Assembly (NCBI GenBank): GCA_023386135.1
Contig: JAEWKG010000044.1
Location: 1 to 21,292 of the forward strand
Source of the DNA: Pseudomonadota bacterium
GTDB lineage: Bacteria > Pseudomonadota > Alphaproteobacteria > Sphingomonadales > Sphingomonadaceae
Length of the DNA stretch: 21,292 nt
Reading direction: 5' to 3'
This document shows positions 15,333 to 21,292 of this stretch, in pieces. Positions within the stretch are counted from its first letter, which is position 1, and every line of letters begins with the position of its first letter. A program made the position numbers and the translations under genes. The notes below the pieces were generated by a model. The model did not search any database. It saw only the letters and a program-made list of their open reading frames with translations, and was not told where the DNA came from.

Positions 15333-16256
15333 GTGGACCGGCGCGCGATCCCGCGGGGCGCGGCCGAGAGCCGTTGGCGCGCCCCAGACGGGCACGAAAT
15401 CCGGCGGATCGACCTGCCGCCCGATGGCCCGCCGCGCGGCGGGCTGCTGTTCGTCGGCGGGCGCGGCGATTTCTACGAGAAGTACCTCGAAGCGCTGGTG
15501 CACTGGCAGCGGGTGGGCTGGCGGGTGACGGCCGCCGACTGGCGCGGGCAGGCAGGTTCGGGCCGACTCGGCGGCGACGCGGTGACCGGGCACATCGGTG
15601 ACTTTGCCGAATGGGTGGGCGATCTCGCCGCGCTGTGGCGGGAGTGGGCAGCGGAGACGCCTGGGCCGCACGTGCTCGCCGGGCACTCGATGGGCGGGCA
15701 TCTCGCTCTTCGGGCCGTGGCGGAAAGTCGGATCGCGCCCGACGCGCTGGTGCTCGTCGCGCCGATGCTGAACCTCGCGAGTTCGCTCCCGCCCGCGTTG
15801 ATGCACACTTTCGCACGCCTGATGAGGCGCCTGGGCGATCCGCGCCGCCCGGCGTGGAAGTGGAGCGCCGTTCCCGGCGAACCGCCGCCTCAGCGAGAAC
15901 ACCAGCTTACTCACGATCCCGCACGCTATGCCGACGAGATGTGGTGGCGCGGCCAGCGCCCCGAACTGGTCATGGGTTCGGGAAGCTGGGGCTGGGTGGA
16001 GCGCGCCTATGCCTCGATGCGCGGCTTGCTCGCACCCGGCGTGCTCGAACGCGTGCAGGTACCGACACTGATCGTCGCGACGAGCGCGGACGCGCTGGTC
16101 GGCTACCCTGCCACCGCCGCTGCTGCCGCGCGGATTCCCAACGCGGAGCTCGTAACATTCGGCGATGAGGCGCGGCACGAGATCTTGCGCGAGGCCGACC
16201 CCGTCCGCAGCCAGGCCTTGGCGGCGATCGACGGCTTCCTGGAGCGAACGACATGA
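15333..16256 (+). CDS. Alpha/beta hydrolase, lysophospholipase/S33-like
   Basis: A 307-residue alpha/beta hydrolase of the lysophospholipase/monoacylglycerol-lipase (serine aminopeptidase S33-like) type. The nucleophile elbow is GHSMGG with S119; the acid is D253 in TSADALVG and the base H282 in EARHEILRE. The N-terminal half has the expected strand order (GGLLFVGGRGDFYEKYL, GWRVTAADWRGQAGSG), with a lid at about 150-230. No signal peptide is seen, so it is probably cytoplasmic. The best start is GTG at 15333, seven bases after GAGGG; no ATG is in frame, and a TTG two codons earlier is too close to that site. Its TGA overlaps the next gene's ATG (ATGA at 16253-16256), so the two are translationally coupled. 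The substrate cannot be told from sequence. Confidence 0.9.
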   Translation: MDRRAIPRGAAESRWRAPDGHEIRRIDLPPDGPPRGGLLFVGGRGDFYEKYLEALVHWQRVGWRVTAADWRGQAGSGRLGGDAVTGHIGDFAEWVGDLAALWREWAAETPGPHVLAGHSMGGHLALRAVAESRIAPDALVLVAPMLNLASSLPPALMHTFARLMRRLGDPRRPAWKWSAVPGEPPPQREHQLTHDPARYADEMWWRGQRPELVMGSGSWGWVERAYASMRGLLAPGVLERVQVPTLIVATSADALVGYPATAAAAARIPNAELVTFGDEARHEILREADPVRSQALAAIDGFLERTT

Positions 16257-17368
16257 CGCGTGACTGCGACATCGCGGTGGTCGGCGCGGGGATCGCCGGC
16301 GCCAGCCTCGCCGCCGAACTAGCCGCGCACGGGGCCACACGTGTCCTGCTGATCGAGGCCGAAGACCGCCCCGGCTATCACACCACCGGCCGCTCGGCGG
16401 CGTTCTACGAGGAGTGCTACGGCGGGCCCGCGGTGGTGCCGCTGTCGCTCGCCTCGGGCACCTGGCTGCGCGAGCATGGATTCTTGAGCCCTCGCGGCGC
16501 GCTTTACGTGGGTCGCGCAGCGGACGAGGTCGCGCTCGACGCATTCATGGAGCGCTTCGCGGGCAGCGGCGTGCATATCGAGCGGCTCGACCGAGCGCAG
16601 ATGGAGACGCATCTACCGGGGTTGCGCACCGAGTGGACCGGCGCGGTATGGGAGCCGGCCTGCGCCGATATCGACGTCGCCGCGCTGCACCAGCACTACC
16701 TTGCCGCCGCCAAGAAGAGCGGAGTGGAGCTCGCGGTCCGTACCCGTATCGCTGCGGCGGGTCGTTCCGGCGACGGCTGGCTGCTCTCTGTCGAGAACGG
16801 GGACGAGATCGAGGCGCGCGTGCTGGTCAATGCCGCCGGGGCTTGGGCGGACTCGTTTGCCGAGACCGCCGGCGCGCGCGCGCTCGGCATCCAGCCGCTG
16901 CGGCGCACCGTGGCACAATTGCGCACCGACCCGCCGGCGCCCGCCGCGCTGCCTCTGGTGCTCGACATCGCGGGCAAGTTCTACTTCAAGCCCGAGAGCG
17001 GCCGGCTGTGGCTGAGTCCCCACGACGAGGAACCGAGCCCCCCGTGCGACGCCGCGCCCGAGGAACTCGCGGTGGCCGAGGCGATCGACCGGTTCGAGGC
17101 GGTGGTCGACTGGCGCGTGCTGGCGGTCGAGCGCAAGTGGGCGGGCCTGCGCTCCTTCGCGCCCGACCGGCTGCCGGTCTATGGCTACGATCCCAAGGTC
17201 GCGGGGCTGTTCTGGTTCGCCGGGCAGGGCGGCTTCGGCATCCAGACGGCGCCCGCCGCGGCGCGCTTTGCGGCGCAGCTGCTCACGGGAGCGCCGCGCG
17301 ACGCAATGACCGAACGGCTCGACGCAGCGCTCTACGATCCCCGGCGTTTCCACTCGACAGAACTCTGA
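16253..17368 (+). CDS. FAD-dependent oxidoreductase, D-amino-acid dehydrogenase-like
   Basis: A 371-residue DAO-family flavoprotein. The dinucleotide-binding motif GAGIAG is at 11-16 with E35 ending beta-2; GYHTTGRSAAFY (41-52), NAAGAW (193-198) and GQGGFGIQTAPA (324-335) complete the FAD site. The layout recalls Pseudomonas D-arginine dehydrogenase (DauA), including YHxTGRSAA, ADIDxxALHQxYL, FYxKP and WAGLRSF. By eye, DauA substrate residues R222, Y249 and R305 are kept (about R218, Y244, R300). However, E87, which binds the arginine side chain, is alanine (A83), and H48 is phenylalanine (F51). It probably oxidises a different D-amino acid or related amine. It starts inside the hydrolase stop codon, so the two are co-expressed. 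Confidence 0.88.
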   Translation: MTRDCDIAVVGAGIAGASLAAELAAHGATRVLLIEAEDRPGYHTTGRSAAFYEECYGGPAVVPLSLASGTWLREHGFLSPRGALYVGRAADEVALDAFMERFAGSGVHIERLDRAQMETHLPGLRTEWTGAVWEPACADIDVAALHQHYLAAAKKSGVELAVRTRIAAAGRSGDGWLLSVENGDEIEARVLVNAAGAWADSFAETAGARALGIQPLRRTVAQLRTDPPAPAALPLVLDIAGKFYFKPESGRLWLSPHDEEPSPPCDAAPEELAVAEAIDRFEAVVDWRVLAVERKWAGLRSFAPDRLPVYGYDPKVAGLFWFAGQGGFGIQTAPAAARFAAQLLTGAPRDAMTERLDAALYDPRRFHSTEL

Positions 17369-17412
17369 TCGAAGTTAATCTACGGCCGGGTCGACATTAC
17401 CGGAGGGCCTCA

Positions 17413-17586
17413 ATGGCGCACCACTTCAAGATCAAGCAGAACAAGGCAGGCGAGTACGTCGCCTATTTCATGTACAATTCCGAACCGATTTTCTGGACCG
17501 AGGGCTACAGCTCCAAGGCCGGCGCCAAGAACGCGATCGAATCCGTCCAGAAGAACGGGCCCGGCGCCCAAACCGTCGAAGAATAA
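17413..17586 (+). CDS. YegP-family small protein (DUF1508)
   Basis: A 57-residue protein of the YegP/DUF1508 family. It has one copy of the repeat: FKIKQNKAGEYVAYFMYNSE, then I..TEGYSSKAGAKNAIESVQKN, where the Tyr-Ser-Ser/Lys...Ala-Ile-Ser pattern is characteristic. E. coli YegP has two tandem copies; single-copy forms are common. The function is unsettled. It is short, soluble and has no signal peptide. GGAGGG at 17402-17407 is a strong ribosome-binding site five bases from the ATG, so it is probably well translated. It lies 44 bases after the flavoprotein gene and ends three bases from the stop of the convergent rnhA gene. Confidence 0.9.
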   Translation: MAHHFKIKQNKAGEYVAYFMYNSEPIFWTEGYSSKAGAKNAIESVQKNGPGAQTVEE

Positions 17587-17589
17587 CCT

Positions 17590-18033
17590 TTAGCGCTGCG
17601 CCGCCGTCGCATCGGCGGCGGCGCAGGCGAGCGCGTCCACCCGCTCGTTCTCGGGGTGCCCGGCGTGGCCCTTGACCCACACCCATTCGATGCTGTGCGG
17701 GCGCGCCGCGGCGATCAGCTCGTGCCACAGGTCGGCGTTGCGCACCGGTTGCTTGCTGGCGTTCTTCCAGCCGTTGCGCTGCCAGCCGTGGACCCACTTG
17801 GTGATCCCGTCGAGCACGTACTTGCTGTCGCTATGCAGTACGATTGCACAGGGCTCGATCAGCGCTTCCAGCGCCCTGATCGCCGCGGTCAGTTCCATGC
17901 GGTTGTTGGTCGTTTCCGCCTCGCCCCCCGACAGTTCCTTCTCGTGGCGCCCCATCCGCAGCAGCGCGCCCCAGCCACCGGGACCGGGATTGCCCTTGCA
18001 GGCGCCGTCGGTGAAAATCTCGACTGTCTTCAT
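17590..18033 (-). CDS. rnhA: Ribonuclease HI
   Basis: A 147-residue RNase HI, which cuts the RNA strand of RNA-DNA hybrids (R-loops, primers) in the cytoplasm. The metal-binding DEDD set is D9 (FTDGACKGNPGPGGWG), E47 (NNRMELTAA), D69 (HSDSKYVLDGI) and D133 (NERVDALA), with H123 in KGHAGHPENE. The basic handle region KWVHGWQRNGWKNASKQPVRN is present. Its ATG overlaps the TGA of thrB (ATGA at 18033-18030), giving translational coupling. The C-terminal alanine-rich tail is encoded by DNA that also forms an 11-bp hairpin (17596-17606 with 17616-17626). The frame is open well upstream, but that part is thrB sequence in another frame. Confidence 0.96.
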   Translation of the reverse strand: MKTVEIFTDGACKGNPGPGGWGALLRMGRHEKELSGGEAETTNNRMELTAAIRALEALIEPCAIVLHSDSKYVLDGITKWVHGWQRNGWKNASKQPVRNADLWHELIAAARPHSIEWVWVKGHAGHPENERVDALACAAADATAAQR

Positions 18034-19007
18034 GGTTGGAAGGCGCCTTCGCCCGCCTCGGCATAGAATTGCAAGCGGCGGACGAAGTCCATCGGGTCCT
18101 TGCGTGTCACCAGTGCGCCGGGAGGCGTCTCCAGCCAATCGTACGCACGGCTGGAGATGAAGCGCATGCACGCCCCGCGCGCCAGTGTCGGCAGCTCGCC
18201 GATCTCGTCTGCGGTCAGCTCTCGCGCCGAGAAGTAGCCCTGCACAAGAGCGTCGCCGACATCGCGCCGGAACGACCGGCCGCCCTTGCTGAACGCCCAC
18301 GCCGCATGCGTGACGGCCAGATCATAGGCGAAGAAGTCCTCGGCGGCGAAATAGAAGTCGATCAGACCTGAGACTTTGTCGCCCAGCATCAGCACGTTGT
18401 CGGGGAAGAGGTCGCAATGGACCACTCCGCCCGGCAGCCCGCCCGGCCAGGCGGAGGCGAGATAGGACAGCTCGCGATACGCGACGTCAGGCAGCGCGGG
18501 GTCGATCTCCGTAAGCCGATCGCTCCCGCACGAATGAATCAGGCGGTCCCATTCGGCGAGGCCCATCGTCTGCACGCCGTGCATCGGGAAGTCGGCGACC
18601 GCGAGGTGCAGCCGGCCGAGCGCAGCACCGACCGCACGCGCCTGTGCCGGCGTGGGCCGGTCGACCGAGATACCCGGGAGGTACTCGATCAACGCCACCG
18701 CCTTTCCCTCGACCGAGCGGAACAGGTTGCCCTCGCGGTCGTGGATTGTCGCCGGCACCGGACAGCCCTTGGCCGACAGGTGATCGAGCAGTCCGAGGTA
18801 GAACGGCAGGTACGCGGTATCGATACGCCGTTCGTACATGGTGAGGATGTAGCGCGCGCCGCCGCCCTCGCGTCCGGTGGTCTCGATCAGCCAGTTGGAG
18901 TTCGACACCCCTTCCGCGATGCCCTTGGCCGAGACCAGTTCGCCCACGTCGTATTCGGCGATCAGCGCCGCCAGGTCCTCCGCCGCGAGGTGGGTGTAGA
19001 CCGCCAC
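18030..19007 (-). CDS. thrB: Homoserine kinase, choline/APH kinase-fold type
   Basis: A 325-residue homoserine kinase of the aminoglycoside-phosphotransferase-fold type used by alphaproteobacteria and pseudomonads in threonine synthesis; it is not the GHMP-type enzyme. It opens with AVYTHLAAEDLAALIAEYDV, typical of this family. EGVSNSNWLIET (32-43) is the nucleotide-binding region. HCDLFPDN (197-204) is the Brenner-type catalytic motif and GLIDFYFA (214-221) the metal-binding aspartate (D217). The start is GTG at 19007, whose first base is also the last base of the ispH TAG; a longer upstream frame is ispH sequence. The ispH-thrB-rnhA order is a known alphaproteobacterial arrangement and supports the call over other small-molecule kinases. 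Confidence 0.94.
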   Translation of the reverse strand: MAVYTHLAAEDLAALIAEYDVGELVSAKGIAEGVSNSNWLIETTGREGGGARYILTMYERRIDTAYLPFYLGLLDHLSAKGCPVPATIHDREGNLFRSVEGKAVALIEYLPGISVDRPTPAQARAVGAALGRLHLAVADFPMHGVQTMGLAEWDRLIHSCGSDRLTEIDPALPDVAYRELSYLASAWPGGLPGGVVHCDLFPDNVLMLGDKVSGLIDFYFAAEDFFAYDLAVTHAAWAFSKGGRSFRRDVGDALVQGYFSARELTADEIGELPTLARGACMRFISSRAYDWLETPPGALVTRKDPMDFVRRLQFYAEAGEGAFQP

Positions 19008-19993
19008 TATTCGGTGAGCTGACGGGGCAGCTTGAAGACCATCTTTTCTTCGGCGCTGACCAGAGTGTGCTCCTCCACCTCGCGCCACTGCGAAAGCTGT
19101 TCGACCACCTCGCGCACCAGCTTCTCGGGCGCCGAGGCGCCGGCCGTCAGCCCGATCGTGCCGACCCCTTCGAGCCAGGCCGCATCGATGTCGCTCGCCC
19201 GCTCGATCAGCCGCGCATCGGTGCCCATCCGCTGTGCGACTTCGACCAGCCGCACCGAGTTCGACGAAGTGGGCGAGCCGATCACCAGCACCAGGTCGCT
19301 CCCCGGTGCGATCGCCTTGACCGCCGCCTGGCGGTTGGAGGTGGCGTAGCAGATGTCCTCCGCCTTGGGCCCGACGATGTGCGGGAACCGGGCCTCCAGC
19401 GCGGTGACGATCTCGCGGGTGTCGTCGACCGACAGAGTGGTCTGGGTGAGGAACGACAGCGGCACGTCGTGCGGTAGATCGAGCGCGGCGACGTCGTCCA
19501 GGGTCTCGACCAGCGTGATCGCCCCCTCGGGAACCTGGCCCATCGTGCCGATCACTTCCGGGTGCCCGCGGTGGCCGATGAACAGGATGTGCCGCCCAGC
19601 CTCGATCTGGCGTTCGGCTTGGCGGTGGACCTTGCTCACCAGCGGGCAGGTGGCATCGACCCAGGTCATGTTGCGGCGGGTCGCCTCGGCGGGGACCGAC
19701 TTGGGCACCCCGTGCGCGCTGAACACGACCGGCGCGCCCTCGGGCACTTCGTCCAGCTCCTCCACGAAGATCGCACCCTGCGCCTTCAGCGCGTTCACCA
19801 CGTACTGGTTGTGGACGATCTCGTGCCGGACATAGACCGGCGCGCCGTAGCGCTCGATCGCCCGCTCGACGATCTCGATCGCCCGGTCGACGCCGGCGCA
19901 GAATCCGCGCGGCGCGGCGATCAGCAGGGTAAGGCCGAGCCGTTCGCCGGCCAGGGCCGGATCGTGGGTCAAGTTGGGCAAGGGGGCATTCAT
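19007..19993 (-). CDS. ispH: 4-Hydroxy-3-methylbut-2-enyl diphosphate reductase
   Basis: A 328-residue IspH (LytB), the last enzyme of the MEP isoprenoid pathway, reducing HMBPP to IPP and DMAPP with an iron-sulfur cluster. The three cluster cysteines are C32 (RGFCAGVDRAIE), C116 (DATCPLVSKVH) and C215 (EDICYATSNRQ). Substrate-binding histidines are H61 (EIVHN), H94 (FSAHGV) and H144, and the proton donor is E146 (GHRGHPEVIGTMGQ). A short N-terminal extension of about 20 residues precedes the usual start of the fold. AGAGG lies upstream of the ATG. It is the first gene of the ispH-thrB-rnhA chain, so its promoter should be in the 76-base divergent spacer at 19994-20069. Confidence 0.97.
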   Translation of the reverse strand: MNAPLPNLTHDPALAGERLGLTLLIAAPRGFCAGVDRAIEIVERAIERYGAPVYVRHEIVHNQYVVNALKAQGAIFVEELDEVPEGAPVVFSAHGVPKSVPAEATRRNMTWVDATCPLVSKVHRQAERQIEAGRHILFIGHRGHPEVIGTMGQVPEGAITLVETLDDVAALDLPHDVPLSFLTQTTLSVDDTREIVTALEARFPHIVGPKAEDICYATSNRQAAVKAIAPGSDLVLVIGSPTSSNSVRLVEVAQRMGTDARLIERASDIDAAWLEGVGTIGLTAGASAPEKLVREVVEQLSQWREVEEHTLVSAEEKMVFKLPRQLTE

Positions 19994-20069
19994 CGAGCGG
20001 CCTCTAGCGCTTCGCCGCGCGCGCCGCTAGGGCGGCGGCTGACCCAAGCGATATGGACCCTTGCCCGAT
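19994..20069. promoter_or_regulatory. Divergent spacer between ispH and lipoprotein gene
   Basis: This 76-base spacer must hold the ispH promoter and probably that of the lipoprotein gene. CTAGCG (20004-20009) and CGCTAG (20025-20030) form a perfect 6-bp inverted repeat around a GC-rich 15-base spacer. No convincing -35/-10 pair was recognised. Confidence 0.35.
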
Positions 20070-20726
20070 ATGATCAACCGTCTCCGCCTCGCTGCCATCC
20101 TGATGACCGGGGCCGCGCTGGCCGGCTGCAGCCACAAGGGCGAGCTGGTCCTGCAGGAAGGCGTGGGGGTTCAGGCTGTTCGCACCGTGTGCCCGGCGGT
20201 CGGCGTGCCCGACTATACCGGCGACATCACCACCTTCCGCGTGCCCGGCGATACCTCGGCGGCGAACATGGACGTGACCGCGTCGATCACCAATCTGCGC
20301 TCGACGTGCGACGACGCGACCGGCGGCGCGCGGGTCTATACCAACGCGACCTTCGACGTGCTCGCCCGCCGCACCGACGTGCGCGGCGCGCGCACCGTTA
20401 CGCTGCCGTATTACTCGGTGGTGCTGCGCGGCGGCAGCTCGGTGGTGACCAAGCGGGTCGGCCAGGTGACCTTGAGCTTCGCCGACGGGCAGGAACGCGC
20501 GCAGGCCCGCGCGCAGGCAGGCGCCTATGTCGACCGGGCCGAGGCGACGCTGCCGGCCGACGTGCGCGACCAGATCACCCGCAAGCGCAAGGCGGGCGAC
20601 GAGGATGCGGCGATCGATCCGCTGAGCGATCCGGCGGTCAAGGCCGCCGTCGCCCGCGCGACGTTCGAGCTCCTCGTCGGCTTCCAGCTAACCGAGCAGC
20701 AGCTGGCGTACAACGCGACCCGCTAA
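20070..20726 (+). CDS. Predicted lipoprotein, unknown function
   Basis: A 218-residue exported lipoprotein. Residues 1-19 are a signal peptide ending in the lipobox Leu-Ala-Gly with lipidated C20. The residue after the cysteine is serine, which would normally allow sorting to the outer membrane. The mature part has C41 and C80, a beta-rich centre (about 60-140), and a charged helical segment (about 140-180, AQARAQAGAYVDRAEATLPA) before the C-terminus. I do not recognise the family. I chose the ATG at 20070, which gives a normal signal peptide; a TTG three codons earlier is open, and no clear Shine-Dalgarno is seen. It is divergent from ispH and lies 54 bases before argS on the same strand, so it may share its transcript. 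Confidence 0.8.
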   Translation: MINRLRLAAILMTGAALAGCSHKGELVLQEGVGVQAVRTVCPAVGVPDYTGDITTFRVPGDTSAANMDVTASITNLRSTCDDATGGARVYTNATFDVLARRTDVRGARTVTLPYYSVVLRGGSSVVTKRVGQVTLSFADGQERAQARAQAGAYVDRAEATLPADVRDQITRKRKAGDEDAAIDPLSDPAVKAAVARATFELLVGFQLTEQQLAYNATR

Positions 20727-20753
20727 GCGTACCCGAGCGCCGGCTTGCGCTTT

Positions 20754-20777
20754 GGCGCGGTTCGGCTAACCCGCGCC
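20754..20777 (+). other. GC-rich hairpin directly before the argS start codon
   Basis: GGCGCGGTT (20754-20762) pairs with AACCCGCGCC (20768-20777) with one bulged base and a 5-base loop. The stem ends three bases before the argS ATG. There is no purine-rich Shine-Dalgarno sequence between it and the start, so the hairpin occupies the position where ribosomes would bind. There is no T-tract, so it is not a simple terminator. Confidence 0.5.
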
Positions 20778-20780
20778 GCC

Positions 20781-21292
20781 ATGTCGGACATACAGACTCT
20801 GCACGCCGCGTTCGCCAAGCGGATCGGCGCCGTTTTGCACGCTCTCGAGCTGGAGGGTGCACTGCCCCACGGCGCCTCGCAGGCCGCGGTCACGGTCGAG
20901 CCGCCGCGCGATCCGTCGCACGGCGACCTCGCCACCAACGCCGCGATGGTGCTCGCCAAGCAGGCCGCAACCAACCCGCGTAGCCTGGCGGAGAAGATCG
21001 TCGCGCACCTCGAGCGCGAGCCGGCGGTGGCCGAAGCGTCGATCGCCGGGCCGGGCTTCATCAACCTGAAGCTCGCCGACGACGTGTGGCTGGACGAGCT
21101 CAAGGCCATTGCCGCGCTCGGCCCCGACTACGGCCGTTCCACGACCGGTGCCGGGCGCCGGGTCAACGTCGAATACGTCTCGGCCAACCCCACCGGCCCG
21201 ATGCACATGGGCCATTGTCGCGGCGCGGTGGTGGGCGATGCGCTGGCTACCCTGCTCGAGTTCACCGGCCACCCGGTCACGCGGGAATACTA
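20781..21292 (+). CDS. argS: Arginyl-tRNA synthetase, N-terminal part (runs off right edge)
   Basis: The frame from the ATG at 20781 is open to the end of the window (170 complete codons). It is the N-terminal part of class I arginyl-tRNA synthetase, which charges tRNA-Arg in the cytoplasm. The N-terminal additional domain spans about residues 1-110 (with PSHGDLATNAAMVLAKQA and GPGFINLKL). The catalytic Rossmann domain begins with VNVEYVSANPTGPMHMGHCR, containing the HIGH signature as HMGH. GDALATLLEFTGHPVTREY follows. No frameshift or stop was found. The full protein should be about 570-590 residues, so roughly 70 percent is missing from the window. It is encoded downstream of the lipoprotein gene. 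Confidence 0.96.
   Translation, partial: MSDIQTLHAAFAKRIGAVLHALELEGALPHGASQAAVTVEPPRDPSHGDLATNAAMVLAKQAATNPRSLAEKIVAHLEREPAVAEASIAGPGFINLKLADDVWLDELKAIAALGPDYGRSTTGAGRRVNVEYVSANPTGPMHMGHCRGAVVGDALATLLEFTGHPVTREY

Noticed and set aside
17596..17626. An 11-bp hairpin just after the YegP stop, considered as a bidirectional terminator for the convergent genes.
   Set aside because: No T-tract follows on either strand, and the arms arise from repeated alanine codons in the rnhA C-terminus. It may still stabilise 3' ends, but it is not listed as a terminator.

Overview
The window is high-GC bacterial DNA and reads as a chromosomal segment of an alphaproteobacterium, most likely a member of the Sphingomonadales (Sphingomonas / Novosphingobium / Erythrobacter type). 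The pointers are a very large TonB-dependent receptor of the style common in that order, an ispH-thrB-rnhA chain, an alphaproteobacterial cpa/tad pilus locus and the codon bias. No mobile element, CRISPR array, tRNA or rRNA was seen.

Layout. (1) 1-3890, minus strand: a 1037-residue TonB-dependent receptor with its own textbook terminator, then a small secreted two-cysteine protein and the start of a TPR protein that runs off the left edge. (2) 3891-4293: a 403-base divergent intergenic region with no gene, rich in inverted and direct repeats. (3) 4294-7836, plus strand: acyl-CoA degradation genes: a thiolase, an HSD10-like 3-hydroxyacyl-CoA dehydrogenase, a strong terminator, a crotonase-fold enzyme with an isomerase-like active site, and a MarR regulator. 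(4) 7863-15205, minus strand: a Tad/Flp pilus assembly cluster read in the order cpaA, cpaB, cpaC, cpaD, cpaE, tadB, tadC. The motor ATPase gene cpaF/tadA, normally between cpaE and tadB, is absent, as are the pilin and the minor pilins. (5) 15333-17586, plus strand: an alpha/beta hydrolase coupled by an ATGA overlap to a D-amino-acid-dehydrogenase-like flavoprotein, then a YegP-family small protein. (6) 17590-19993, minus strand: ispH, thrB and rnhA packed with overlapping stops and starts. (7) 20070-21292, plus strand: a lipoprotein of unknown function and the 5' part of argS, which runs off the right edge.

How the genes fit together. The receptor and the thiolase/dehydrogenase pair are divergent around one repeat-rich control region. 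This suggests, without proving, coordinated uptake and beta-oxidation-type breakdown of a lipid-like substrate, with MarR as a possible local regulator. The Tad cluster supplies the secretin, its pilotin-like lipoprotein, the periplasmic CpaB, the prepilin peptidase, the localisation ATPase and both inner-membrane platform proteins, but needs its motor and pilin from elsewhere. The ispH-thrB-rnhA block and argS are housekeeping.

No convincing wholly new system was found. The items most worth following up are the pilus cluster without its motor gene, the repeat-rich divergent promoter region, and two enzymes whose active-site residues differ from their best-known relatives.
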